A stretch of DNA of 64,000 nucleotides, taken from Ignavibacteria bacterium. GTDB taxonomy: Bacteria; Bacteroidota; Ignavibacteria; Ignavibacteriales; Melioribacteraceae. This document shows, piece by piece, positions 26,089-36,723 of this stretch (position 1 is the first letter of the stretch; each line of letters starts with the position of its first letter). The position numbers and the translations under genes are program-made. The notes below the pieces were generated by a model. The model saw only the letters and a list, made by a program, of their open reading frames with translations, was not told where the DNA came from and searched no databases. Location of the stretch: NCBI GenBank assembly GCA_009773205.1, contig WPAE01000015.1, forward strand, positions 1 through 64,000, written 5' to 3'.

Positions 26089-26732
26089 ATGAGCGCAATA
26101 AGTAACTATAAATTGATTTTGTTGAAAGTACAAAAGATTTACTAAATGATAATTATGCTGACTTTAAAAACAAAGATAAAGAGGTTACATTTTTACTTAA
26201 TTGTTTATTAGGTCTTATTGTAAATGTGTCTGAAAATGAAAAGAAATCTAATCAAACTTTTAAAGGTAAAATAGATGATGATTTTCTTTCTAATATACCT
26301 AATAAAATAGGTTTTACAATCAAGGATATTAAAACCAATGTCGGACACAAGACAGATTTAAAATCGTACACGAAACTTTGGTTTATCCATAAATTAAGAA
26401 ATGGTATTGCTCACCAGAATATTGAAGGAATAAATGAAAGTGACAAATGGATTGGGCTAAAATTATGGAATACAAACAACGACTTAGTTGATTTTGAGGT
26501 TATTTTTACCATTGAGGAAATAAAACAACTTGCACTTAAAATCGCTGATGATTATTTGATATCGATAAAAAACAAGATAAAGGAAAACCAGTCGCTAACA
26601 CGCGGTATAGCCAATAAGGGTTTCATAGGTATGCGAAGGTTTGTAGGCCGCTTCAACATTTCGTGTAACTTGATAGAAAATCGCCCGCAATCCCTTACTC
26701 GCAACACCCCCAGCCGTTGGTGGCTATTTTAA
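26089..26732 (+). pseudogene. HEPN-domain protein (pEK499_p136-like), 5' frameshift
   Basis: The long open frame runs from GTG 26226 to 26732 (168 codons). In the same frame, codons 26112-26225 read IDFVESTKDLL...FLLNCLLGLIVNV, the expected N-terminus, but a TAA at 26109 blocks it. ATG 26089 (MSAISNY) is one base out of frame, so a single-base loss near 26110 explains the break. The RNase-type HEPN motif is R-N-G-I-A-H (R-x4-H). The last 45 codons read into attC-like repeat D, so the original stop appears lost. HEPN proteins are often RNases in toxin or defence systems. Confidence 0.6.
26594..26724. repeat. attC-like imperfect palindrome D
   Basis: 131 nt. The left end is GCTAAC with arm GGTATAGCCAATAAGGGTTTC; the right arm GCAATCCCTTACTCGCAACACC is its imperfect complement, ending CCGTTGGTGGC. 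The arm sequence differs from A-C but the layout is the same. Confidence 0.55.
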
Positions 26733-26763
26733 GCGATACATCGAAAACGAATAAAATATGGAA

Positions 26764-27804
26764 TTACTTTTTTTGGCTTTTCAGCTTTGTTTCCAATTCA
26801 TTTAATTCTTTCATCTTAGTTTCTAGAATTGACTGTTGTTTTTTCAACTCATCAATTTGAGCGTTCAGGGCTTTTTCATAATCTGTTTGGCTCCAGTAGC
26901 CTCGCTGTTCAAAATAACTTTTGAACAGCCAGTTGTGTTTCAATGCTTCCATGTTTTCGGCAAAGCTTATAGTTGCATACTTTGCAAATTCGCTGGTTTT
27001 AGAAAGATTAGAAATAACCGTTACAATTGAGTCCGCCATTTTACTATCGCCAATCAATTTCCCTAAAACACCGTCGCCCCTATCAATTCTTTTAAGCAAT
27101 TTTCTAGCATCAATTATTGTTGTATCAACGTGGTCTATAACTTTTTTAACACCTCCGCTGGTGCTTACAATAATGTCGGAAATTTCATCTAAGCGCTTTG
27201 TAATTATATTTAAGCTTTTATCGGCGGATTGAGTAAGAGTTACAGTAGAATTATAAAGATCCTCGCTGTAAACAAGTTTGCCAATACTGCCTTCACCTTT
27301 ATTTATTTTTGCGAAGGTTTCCGAAAATTCTTTGCTTAAAGATTTTATGTTGCTCATTATTGCTTGAGTTTCTTCAATAATTGCAGAAACATTAACGGGG
27401 TTCTTTGATGGAATAACACCGCCGCTTTCTATTTCCGGTTTATCTGGTGAACCTGGAGAAATAGTTACAATTTTCTTTCCGACTAATCCTTCGGTTTCAA
27501 TTGCTGCGCGGCTGTCTAAACGGATGAATTTTTTGAGTTCATCGTCTATATTTAAAATTACTTCCACACGTCCCAAAGAACCGCTTTCTAACGAAATACT
27601 TTGTACACTGCCAACGTTGTAACCGCTTAAACGAACTGGAGCGCCGGGTTTCAATCCCTCAATTTGATCGAAATATGTTTTTATTTCTATGGTGGAAGTA
27701 AAAAGTTTTTCTTTGCTGCCAAGCAAAAAGATTGACATAACAAGCAGCACGGTTCCAAGAAAAATGAAAATTCCAAGACGGGCGCCTTCTAACTGCTTAA
27801 GCAT
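26764..27804 (-). CDS. mlaD: MlaD/MCE-domain lipid transport protein
   Basis: 346 residues. One N-terminal membrane helix (about 10-28) is followed by the MCE domain (about 38-115), with FDQIEGLKPGAPVRLSGYNVGSV as its signature, then long amphipathic helices and a C-terminal coiled coil (DELKKQQSILETKMKELNELETKL). MCE proteins form a ring that moves phospholipids between the inner and outer membranes together with MlaE and MlaF, which are the next two genes. It lies 10 bases after mlaF. Confidence 0.9.
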   Translation of the reverse strand: MLKQLEGARLGIFIFLGTVLLVMSIFLLGSKEKLFTSTIEIKTYFDQIEGLKPGAPVRLSGYNVGSVQSISLESGSLGRVEVILNIDDELKKFIRLDSRAAIETEGLVGKKIVTISPGSPDKPEIESGGVIPSKNPVNVSAIIEETQAIMSNIKSLSKEFSETFAKINKGEGSIGKLVYSEDLYNSTVTLTQSADKSLNIITKRLDEISDIIVSTSGGVKKVIDHVDTTIIDARKLLKRIDRGDGVLGKLIGDSKMADSIVTVISNLSKTSEFAKYATISFAENMEALKHNWLFKSYFEQRGYWSQTDYEKALNAQIDELKKQQSILETKMKELNELETKLKSQKK

Positions 27805-27814
27805 CTAAAAACTC

Positions 27815-28567
27815 CTATTCTTTTACTAATTCGTTACTAAAAAAATTTCTCAAAAAAAGATCAGTCGAATTTGTAAGCTCGGTTAAACTTCCTTGATAAG
27901 CTATTTTTGCATCGTGTAAAAATATTGCGCGGTCTGCAATAATTTTAGCGCAAATTAAATCATGAGTTACAACAACAGAAGTCATATTTAACTTCTTTTG
28001 TAAATTTATAATAAGTTCGCTTATTTCTTTAGATGTTATTGGATCAAGCCCGGTTGTAGGCTCATCGTAAAGCATTAATTCCGGGTCTGTAATTATTGAA
28101 CGTGCAAGACCAATTCTTTTTTTCATTCCGCCGGAAAGTTCGCTCGGCATTTTATCAATAGCTTCTTCAAGAGAAACAAGTTCGAGCGTATTTATCACTT
28201 TTTCGTCAATTGCTTTTTGTTCCATTTCAGGAAAATGTTTCTTGATAGGAAACTCCAAGTTTTCTCTTACTGTCATAGAATCATATAAAGCTGCGCCTTG
28301 AAAAAGAAACCCGATATCTTTACGTAAACAGTTCAATTCTTTAATGCTAAGCATCGCCAGATCGCTGCCTTTAATAAGAATTTTTCCTGCGTCAGTAGCC
28401 ATCAATCCAATAATGCATTTAAGCAGAACGCTTTTGCCTTGTCCGCTTCTTCCAAAGACTACAAGGTTTTCTCCTTTCGGAACATCAATTGAGATGTTTT
28501 CAAGAACAGAAAGTTTTTCGAATCGTTTAGTAAGATTCTTTATTTCTACTAACTTATTGTTGGCCAT
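27815..28567 (-). CDS. mlaF: ABC transporter ATPase of the Mla lipid system (MlaF)
   Basis: 250 residues from ATG 28567; a GTG two codons earlier is possible. Walker A is GRSGQGKS, the signature is LSGGMKKRIGLARS and Walker B LMLYDEPTTGLDP. The 19-base overlap with mlaE shows coupling. It powers phospholipid movement through the MlaE permease. Confidence 0.92.
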   Translation of the reverse strand: MANNKLVEIKNLTKRFEKLSVLENISIDVPKGENLVVFGRSGQGKSVLLKCIIGLMATDAGKILIKGSDLAMLSIKELNCLRKDIGFLFQGAALYDSMTVRENLEFPIKKHFPEMEQKAIDEKVINTLELVSLEEAIDKMPSELSGGMKKRIGLARSIITDPELMLYDEPTTGLDPITSKEISELIINLQKKLNMTSVVVTHDLICAKIIADRAIFLHDAKIAYQGSLTELTNSTDLFLRNFFSNELVKE

Positions 28568-29358
28568 AACCACAAAGAAATTTTAACGAGAACCATATCG
28601 AAAATCAAAATTAAGAGAGAAGCTAAAACTACAGCAGTTGTAGATGCGCGCCCAACGCCTTCTGTTCCACCTTCTGCTGTAAAGCCTTTATAGCATCCAA
28701 CCAATCCTACTATGTAGCCAAATACAAAAGTCTTTCCAACGCCGGGAATAAAATCTCCGAACTGAACGGCAGATACTACAGCATCAATAAAATATTTAGC
28801 CGACATACTTTCAACTAAGATGATAGCAAAGTAGCAGCCAATAAGTGCAATCATAATAACGTAAACCGTTAATATTGGCAAAATCATTGTAGTTGCAATA
28901 ACTCTGGTTACCACAAGATACTTGAACGGATTTATTGCAGAAACTTCCATTGCATCAATCTGCTCTGTAACACGCATCGAACCAAGCTCTGCGCCAATAC
29001 CAGAACTTACGCGTCCGGCAAAAATTAGCGCTGTAATAACTGGACCAAGTTCTCTAACAACAGAAATTGAGACCATAGCAGGAAGAAAATCTGTTGCGCC
29101 AAACCTTTGCATTATAGGCTGGCTTTGCATTGTAAGCACTAAGCCTATAATTAGCCCGGTTATACTAACTATGCCAAAAGTTTTAACGCCAAGTTCATCC
29201 ATATGCTTTTTGATTTGCCCAATTTCTAGCGGGGTGCGGAAAACTTGCTTAACGAATTCGAAATTAAATACAGTTAACCCGGTAATTGTTGCAAAAAAAT
29301 TATACAGATAGTCTGTGTAGGATAAACGTCTGCCGTATCTAATTTTTGGTATTTTCAT
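28549..29358 (-). CDS. mlaE: ABC transporter permease of the Mla lipid system (MlaE)
   Basis: 269 residues with about five membrane helices. The family motif is GVSSGIGAELGSMRVTEQIDAMEVSAINPFKYLVVTR in its central part, read here from AGRVSSGIGAELG onward. It is the first gene of the mlaEFD-order operon. Confidence 0.92.
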   Translation of the reverse strand: MKIPKIRYGRRLSYTDYLYNFFATITGLTVFNFEFVKQVFRTPLEIGQIKKHMDELGVKTFGIVSITGLIIGLVLTMQSQPIMQRFGATDFLPAMVSISVVRELGPVITALIFAGRVSSGIGAELGSMRVTEQIDAMEVSAINPFKYLVVTRVIATTMILPILTVYVIMIALIGCYFAIILVESMSAKYFIDAVVSAVQFGDFIPGVGKTFVFGYIVGLVGCYKGFTAEGGTEGVGRASTTAVVLASLLILIFDMVLVKISLWLWPTIS

Positions 29359-29396
29359 AATGCTTTGGTTACTTGGCCCGGTTATAAAAAGTAATT

Positions 29397-29624
29397 TTAG
29401 GCGGCGCGGTATTCCTTGATATCTAATATTGTTCCTTTTTCAGCAGATTCAGCCGCCATACTCAAAATTTTAGAAGTTACTAATTCGTCAAAATATTGTT
29501 CACCGCAGTTAATACAAACCTCGGAGGGCACATTCTTGAAGATAAAAAAAGAATCAGCTCTATTTACTGTAATACTTGTTGTTCTTTTTTCAGTTTCACC
29601 GTTTTTACAAACTGTACATTTCAT
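29397..29624 (-). CDS. YgiT-type zinc finger protein (probable antitoxin partner)
   Basis: 75 residues from ATG 29624 (six residues shorter than the longest frame). Two CxxC pairs, KCTVCKNG and EVCINCGEQYF, form the MqsA/YgiT zinc site; the DNA-binding domain of MqsA is absent. It starts 1 base after the stop of the DUF4258 gene (TGATATG). Gene pairs of this kind are annotated as putative toxin-antitoxin modules, here with the toxin candidate first. Confidence 0.85.
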   Translation of the reverse strand: MKCTVCKNGETEKRTTSITVNRADSFFIFKNVPSEVCINCGEQYFDELVTSKILSMAAESAEKGTILDIKEYRAA

Positions 29625-29625
29625 A

Positions 29626-29919
29626 TCATTTCTTCCTTTCAAAACTTGTATCCCACAACTCTGTCTGCGGGGAGTAAACTGTTATAACAATTTGTTCATT
29701 GTCATGTTCGTTTTCAGCCAAGACAACGTGAATTGGTAATTCGTTTATAAAGCCAAGTATCAATTTCGAAGGGTAAGGTTTATCTTCGTAATATTCTTTT
29801 ATTACTTTACCGTTTGAAATGACATTTAATACATCTTCAGTCGAAATATTGCGTTCAAACATTCTCTGAATTGCATGGAATCTAAATTTAATCTTCCTTG
29901 TAGTCACTTCGCATTCCAT
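29626..29919 (-). CDS. DUF4258 protein (probable toxin)
   Basis: 97 residues. KFRFHAIQRMFERNISTEDVLNVISNGKVIKEY is the DUF4258 start, with H, R and E residues at the usual places; YPSKLILGFINELPIHVVLAEN and VITVYSPQTELWD complete it. The fold is related to RelE/MqsR-type RNases in most predictions. It is tightly coupled to the zinc finger gene. Confidence 0.85.
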   Translation of the reverse strand: MECEVTTRKIKFRFHAIQRMFERNISTEDVLNVISNGKVIKEYYEDKPYPSKLILGFINELPIHVVLAENEHDNEQIVITVYSPQTELWDTSFERKK

Positions 29920-29967
29920 TTTCTTTTTGAAAAATACTAAAACTTTAGCAGTAATAAAGTGAGATTG

Positions 29968-30333
29968 TTATCCCACATTATAATAATGATTGATTAACGG
30001 TGTGCGTTCGTTTTGAAGCAGTATTGCGATTGCATCAATTCTGCAAGTTTGCTCAGTAATGTTGTTGTTAACCAAATAAGCAGCAGCAACTTTTTTAATT
30101 TGTGCAATTTTTTTCTTGGTGATTGCCGTTTCGGGATCGCCATACTCCAAACTTTTTCTTGTTTTTACTTCAACAAAAACTATTTCTCCATTGTCGTCAG
30201 CAATAAGGTCAATTTCACCATGACCAAATTGATAATTTTCTTCAATAATAGCGTAGCCAAGTTTTTCTAAGAACTTACGGGCTATATCTTCACCTTCTTT
30301 TCCTTTAGCGCGCTTGTTTTTCGCTTCGCTCAT
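29968..30333 (-). CDS. yraN: YraN/UPF0102 family endonuclease-like protein
   Basis: 121 residues. GKEGEDIARKFLEKLGYAIIEENYQFGHGEIDLIADDNGEIVFVEVKTRKS shows the PD-(D/E)XK-like core (E-I-D...E-V-K). YraN proteins lie beside rnhB in many bacteria, and here they overlap by 4 bases. The cellular role is uncertain. Confidence 0.92.
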   Translation of the reverse strand: MSEAKNKRAKGKEGEDIARKFLEKLGYAIIEENYQFGHGEIDLIADDNGEIVFVEVKTRKSLEYGDPETAITKKKIAQIKKVAAAYLVNNNITEQTCRIDAIAILLQNERTPLINHYYNVG

Positions 30334-30965
30334 TTATTCACCGAAGTTGATTTATTACTGCATTGTGGTAATATTTTTCCGAGAAAAGTTGTTCTATGTA
30401 ATTCTGCAGCGCCATATTTCTTGATAGCGGAAATGTGCTTTTTTGTAGCGTAGCCTTTGTTGCGCTCCCAACCGTAATTAGGAAATTTTTCTGCTGACTT
30501 CCGCATTATCTTATCTCTTGTAACTTTTGCAAGTATAGAAGCAGCAGCAACGGAGAACGATTTAGAATCTCCCTTAACTACCGCTATAGTTTCGGCTGCG
30601 TGAAGAAAAGATTTGTTCCCGTCTATTAATATTATTTCTGGTTGAGAAAGCAATTCATCAACAGCTAATTTCATAGCTTTTAAACTTGCCTGCAAAATGT
30701 TTATTTCATCAATCTCTTTATGATCAACAATTCCTATTCCGAATGAAATAGAATTCGCAACAATCCAATCGTAAAGAAATTCTCTTTTAACTTCCGAAAG
30801 TTTTTTAGAATCATTAATAATTTCATGAAAAGTATCGGTATCAAACATAACAGCTGCGGCAACTACCGGACCTGCAAGCGGACCGCGCCCGGCTTCATCT
30901 ACGCCCGCCAGAAAAATTTTTCCTTCTGTTAAGTATGATATATCGAAGTGTTTAAGCGAATTCAT
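30330..30965 (-). CDS. rnhB: Ribonuclease HII
   Basis: 211 residues from ATG 30965; an upstream start eight codons earlier is possible. AGVDEAGRGPLAGPVVAAAV holds catalytic D-E and the RNase HII motif; LIDGNK and SILAKVTRD hold the remaining acidic residues. It removes ribonucleotides from DNA and RNA primers. Confidence 0.93.
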   Translation of the reverse strand: MNSLKHFDISYLTEGKIFLAGVDEAGRGPLAGPVVAAAVMFDTDTFHEIINDSKKLSEVKREFLYDWIVANSISFGIGIVDHKEIDEINILQASLKAMKLAVDELLSQPEIILIDGNKSFLHAAETIAVVKGDSKSFSVAAASILAKVTRDKIMRKSAEKFPNYGWERNKGYATKKHISAIKKYGAAELHRTTFLGKILPQCSNKSTSVNK

Positions 30966-31076
30966 AACTGAAATATAAGAAAGAGACAACTCTAAAATGT
31001 AAAGCTTATTACCGCATCGGTTGATAGTTTAGATGTACAAATATATTTTGCAGCTAAATTTTAAAGCGAATCTTTT

Positions 31077-31706
31077 ATGGAAATTTTATCGAACGAAGAA
31101 GTAAGAATAATAGGCTCATTAATTGAAAAAGAATTTACCACTCCGGAGTATTACCCGCTTACAATAAACTCTCTCACTAATGCGTGTAACCAAAAATCCA
31201 GCAGAAACCCAGTTGTTTTATACGATGAAGTATTTGTAGAAACATCAATAAGAAAACTTCGTGATAAATCTTTAGCAGCAAAAGTAACCGGACCAGATTT
31301 ACGTGTTCCGAAATTCAGGCAGCAGTTTACACAGTTTTATAATTTATCTATACCGCAGATCGCCGTTATGTGTGTGTTGTTCCTTCGCGGAGAGCAAACA
31401 GTTGGCGAAATACGAAACCGCTGTTACAGAATTTATGAGTTCAAGAACTTGGCAGAAGCTGAAGAAACACTCGAAAGTTTGATTATTATTGAAGCAGGTC
31501 CTTTTGTCGTTAAACTTCCTAAAGAACCAGGAAGAGAAAACCGTTACACACATTTGTTTTGCGGCGAGCCTCAGAAAATAGCAGCAGTTGATGAAAACGA
31601 CTTAACCAACCGAGTAGCATCTCTCGAAAATGAAGTAGAGACATTAAGAAATTATATTTCAGAGATAAGAACCCAATTCGAAGAGTTTAAAAAATCATTC
31701 GAGTAG
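31077..31706 (+). CDS. YceH/DUF480 family protein
   Basis: 209 residues. SNEEVRIIGSLIEKEFTTPEYYPLTINSLTNACNQKSSRNPV is the family opening, followed by the winged-helix pair; the C-terminal 40 residues form a coiled coil (VASLENEVETLRNYISEI). The molecular function is not established. The gene is divergent from rnhB. Confidence 0.9.
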   Translation: MEILSNEEVRIIGSLIEKEFTTPEYYPLTINSLTNACNQKSSRNPVVLYDEVFVETSIRKLRDKSLAAKVTGPDLRVPKFRQQFTQFYNLSIPQIAVMCVLFLRGEQTVGEIRNRCYRIYEFKNLAEAEETLESLIIIEAGPFVVKLPKEPGRENRYTHLFCGEPQKIAAVDENDLTNRVASLENEVETLRNYISEIRTQFEEFKKSFE

Positions 31707-31735
31707 AACAAGAAAAATTAGAGGCTGTCTTTTAT

Positions 31736-31904
31736 TTAAGGGTGTCTCTAATAACTTCCCCGCCTGCCTCATAGCGCTGAACGTGGCGGGCAGGAATAAT
31801 AATCTGCGAAAATCAGTTTTAATCCCCGCCTCGAACGACGCAGTCGGGCGGGCGTTTTATCAGCGTTCTATCTTTTAAAAGATAGTTTTTAGAGATGCCC
31901 TTAA
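31736..31904. repeat. Family I palindromic repeat (copy f) with two GC-rich inserts
   Basis: Starts TTAAGGGTGTCTCTAA and ends TTTTTAGAGATGCCCTTAA. Inside are CCCGCCTGCC...GGCGGGCAGG (31758-31794) and CCCGCCTCGA...CGGGCGGG (31825-31852). Confidence 0.8.
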
Positions 31905-32059
31905 GGGTATCTCTAAAAACCAAAAATGTTTGTCATTCTGAGGAGCAGAGCGACGAAGAATCTTCTTTTTCTTTCAAATAGACAAAGCTGCGATTCTTCA
32001 CTCCCGCCTAGCCGGCGAGGCTGGTCGTTCAGAATGACAATTTTTAGAGATGCTCTTAA
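31901..32059. repeat. Family I palindromic repeat (copy g) with nested GTCATTCTGA repeat
   Basis: Starts TTAAGGGTATCTCTAAAAA and ends TTTTTAGAGATGCTCTTAA. It contains a second inverted repeat, TGTCATTCTGA...TTCAGAATGACA (31931-32041), which itself holds a CCCGCC palindrome (32003-32020). Copies f and g share the TTAA at 31901-31904. Confidence 0.8.
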
Positions 32060-32094
32060 AAAAACAGTCTCGATAATCAATGCTTAGTCAAATA

Positions 32095-34648
<2,554 letters not shown>

Positions 34649-35074
34649 TTATGTTTTTTTATTGCCGAATGTTCCAATTACATGAAGCTTAACATCCTTT
34701 ACTTTGAAGTTAGGAATTCTTTTTTTCTTAAAATATTGTTCCAGCATCTTATCAAGATTATCATCAAAGAAATCTTCAATGTGCTCTGTATCTTCACAAT
34801 ATAAATGATGATGGTTTTCAAGTATTGCATCATACCGCATCACATCTCTTTCGGTCTTAACTTTCTTAACTAATCCTTTCTCTACAAATGATTCTAGGGT
34901 TTTATAAATTGTTCCAACAGCAATGCTCGGGTGATATTTAACTACAAATTCTTTTATTTTTTCTGCTGTAGGATGATTGTTTAACGAGTTTAATGCATCC
35001 AGTACAGCCAATCTTTGAGGAGTTACTTTTAGATTGCTATCCTTTAGGCAGATTCTGTGCTTTTCGTTTTTCAT
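34649..35074 (-). CDS. perR: Fur-family regulator, PerR-like
   Basis: 141 residues. The winged helix has VTPQRLAVLDALNSLNNHPTAEKI and SIAVGTIYKTLESFVEKGLV; the metal site is NHHHLYCEDTEHIEDF. The two CxxC pairs of the structural zinc site are missing, and only two cysteines are present. Position next to katG points to a peroxide sensor (PerR) rather than an iron regulator, but this is inferred from context. Confidence 0.82.
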   Translation of the reverse strand: MKNEKHRICLKDSNLKVTPQRLAVLDALNSLNNHPTAEKIKEFVVKYHPSIAVGTIYKTLESFVEKGLVKKVKTERDVMRYDAILENHHHLYCEDTEHIEDFFDDNLDKMLEQYFKKKRIPNFKVKDVKLHVIGTFGNKKT

Positions 35075-35090
35075 AGATAATTATTATTAA
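35075..35090 (-). promoter_or_regulatory. Possible Fur/PerR box at the perR start
   Basis: AGATAATTATTATTAA matches about 12 of 15 positions of the PerR box TTATAATTATTATAA and lies next to the start codon, where it could give autoregulation. In AT-rich DNA such matches arise easily. Confidence 0.3.
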
Positions 35091-35247
35091 ATAGGAAATA
35101 TTCTTAGTTAGGTTACACAATTATTTTTAAATATTCAACTCCCTTTCCAAATTCTTTCTATAAAAAAATAGTGCTTCATTCACGGTTGGGCAGGACAATA
35201 TTCCTTGTTTTGTTAAGAAGTTACGTTACGCAGAAATGTAAATTATT

Positions 35248-35283
35248 GTCATTCTTCATCTGCTAAAGCAGATTCAGAATGAC
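35248..35283. repeat. GTCATTCT palindrome
   Basis: GTCATTCT...AGAATGAC around the perfect inner hairpin ATCTGCT-aa-AGCAGAT. It shares its ends with the nested repeat at 31931-32041. Confidence 0.65.
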
Positions 35284-35406
35284 ACCTTGCGTAAGGTTGG
35301 TTAAGAAGTTGATTTTCTGCCTCTGTTTTTCAGAAATATTCTTAAAATGCAAAATTGCAATTAAAAATCAAGTTTTGTATTCTTACTATATCAAACGAAC
35401 AAAAGT

Positions 35407-36417
35407 ATGAATTCTAAACCTTTAATTTCGGCAATAATATTAGCAATGTTTGTCTGCTCTAATCTCTTAGCGCAGGAAATTAAAATACCGCGAGATACTT
35501 CTTTCAATACAAAATCCACCGCTGAAAAAATTTTAAAAGATTATCCATTTGCAATAGTAGTAGAAGCAATAGTTACAAATAATGTAAAGGCTGAGTATGG
35601 TGTAGTTTACACAACCCGCGGCAAAAGGAAATTGCATTTGGATATAGTTTCTCCTAAAATAAAAGGCAGAGACAAATTCCCGTTTGTTATGGTTTTGCAC
35701 GGCGGCGGCTGGAGAAGCGGCAATAAAGAAATGGAACTGCCAACTGCAGTTCATCTGGCAAACAATGGCTACGCTGCCGCATCTGTTGAATACAGACTTT
35801 CTGGAGAAGCAAAATATCCGGCAGCTATTTATGACCTTAAAGAAGCGCTGCGCTGGATAAAAAAGAATGCAGAAAAACATAACATAGACACAAATAAAAT
35901 TGCTGTTAGCGGTGTATCTGCGGGCGGAACTTTAGCCGCATTTCTGGGCGCAACCGGAAATCTTAAAAAGTTTGAAGGCGATGGATTTTGCAAAGAATAT
36001 TCTACACACGTACACGCAATAGTAAATATAGACGGCATTGTAGATTTCACTCATCCGGCAGAAAGCGGCAAAGATACAGACCCGGCAAAGCCATCTGCAG
36101 GCAAAGCATGGTTTGGCGCTGCTTACAAAGAGAATCCGCAAATTTGGGAAGTCGCTTCCCCTATTAAATATGTAAGTGAAAAAACGCCGCCAATTATTTT
36201 TATCAACAGTTCGCAGGAACGCTTCCGCGCAGGCAGAAATGAAATGATTGATAAAATGAATAAATACAATACTTATTCCGAAGTGCATAGTATAGCAAAT
36301 ACACCTCATCCCTTCTGGCTCTTTCAACCTTGGTTTGATGAAACAATGAAATACATGGTTTCATTTTTGAATAAAGTGTTAGATGTTAAGAAGGAGTTAA
36401 ATCTCACTAAACCTTAA
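35407..36417 (+). CDS. Secreted alpha/beta-hydrolase (esterase/lipase)
   Basis: 336 residues with a signal peptide ending NLLAQ. MVLHGGGWRSGN (about 95-106) is the oxyanion loop and G169-V-S171-A-G the nucleophile elbow; the catalytic histidine is likely in NTPHPFW (about 302). This is the BD-FAE/carboxylesterase type, acting on acylated sugars or similar esters in the periplasm or outside. Confidence 0.88.
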   Translation: MNSKPLISAIILAMFVCSNLLAQEIKIPRDTSFNTKSTAEKILKDYPFAIVVEAIVTNNVKAEYGVVYTTRGKRKLHLDIVSPKIKGRDKFPFVMVLHGGGWRSGNKEMELPTAVHLANNGYAAASVEYRLSGEAKYPAAIYDLKEALRWIKKNAEKHNIDTNKIAVSGVSAGGTLAAFLGATGNLKKFEGDGFCKEYSTHVHAIVNIDGIVDFTHPAESGKDTDPAKPSAGKAWFGAAYKENPQIWEVASPIKYVSEKTPPIIFINSSQERFRAGRNEMIDKMNKYNTYSEVHSIANTPHPFWLFQPWFDETMKYMVSFLNKVLDVKKELNLTKP

Positions 36418-36723
36418 ACTTTTGAGGGGTATCGAATAAATAAAATCTCGAATAACAGAAATGAGCCTACTCTAAAAAGCCATAATCTTAGATTCGGCTC
36501 ATAAATACTCTGTAATTAATTGGGCAATTACAACATACGCTTTTATTCTGCAAACTCTTTTCGATATCTTCAAAAAGAGTTAAGTTGTGAAAGCCTCAAA
36601 AAATTAGTCTAAAGCTGCGGGCAGGCTGCTGCGAAGAACTTCTTTTTTTAATGCGGAGTGCGCAAAGTACGCCATAGCGGAATGAAATTTTTGGATGCCC
36701 CAACAACCAATTTTCTTAACAGC
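36418..36723. other. Gene-free stretch with family II repeat
   Basis: 306 bases between convergent genes. It holds the short family II copy at 36461-36502; apart from short imperfect inverted repeats nothing else is clear. Confidence 0.5.
36461..36502. repeat. Family II palindromic repeat (copy b, short)
   Basis: ATGAGCCTACTCTAAAAAG and GGCTCAT with only a short centre. It gives the apparently simpler form of copies a and c. Confidence 0.7.

Larger units (their letters stand above)
31707..32094. other. Gene-free stretch: two adjoining family I repeats
   Basis: Almost all of the gap between yceH and katG is taken up by repeat copies f and g (31736-32059), which meet at a shared TTAA. No gene is present. 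Confidence 0.8.
35075..35406. other. Intergenic region between perR and the esterase gene
   Basis: Divergent promoter region of 332 bases. It holds the possible PerR box and the palindrome at 35248-35283; inverted TTACGCA / TGCGTAA words surround the palindrome. No gene. Confidence 0.5.
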
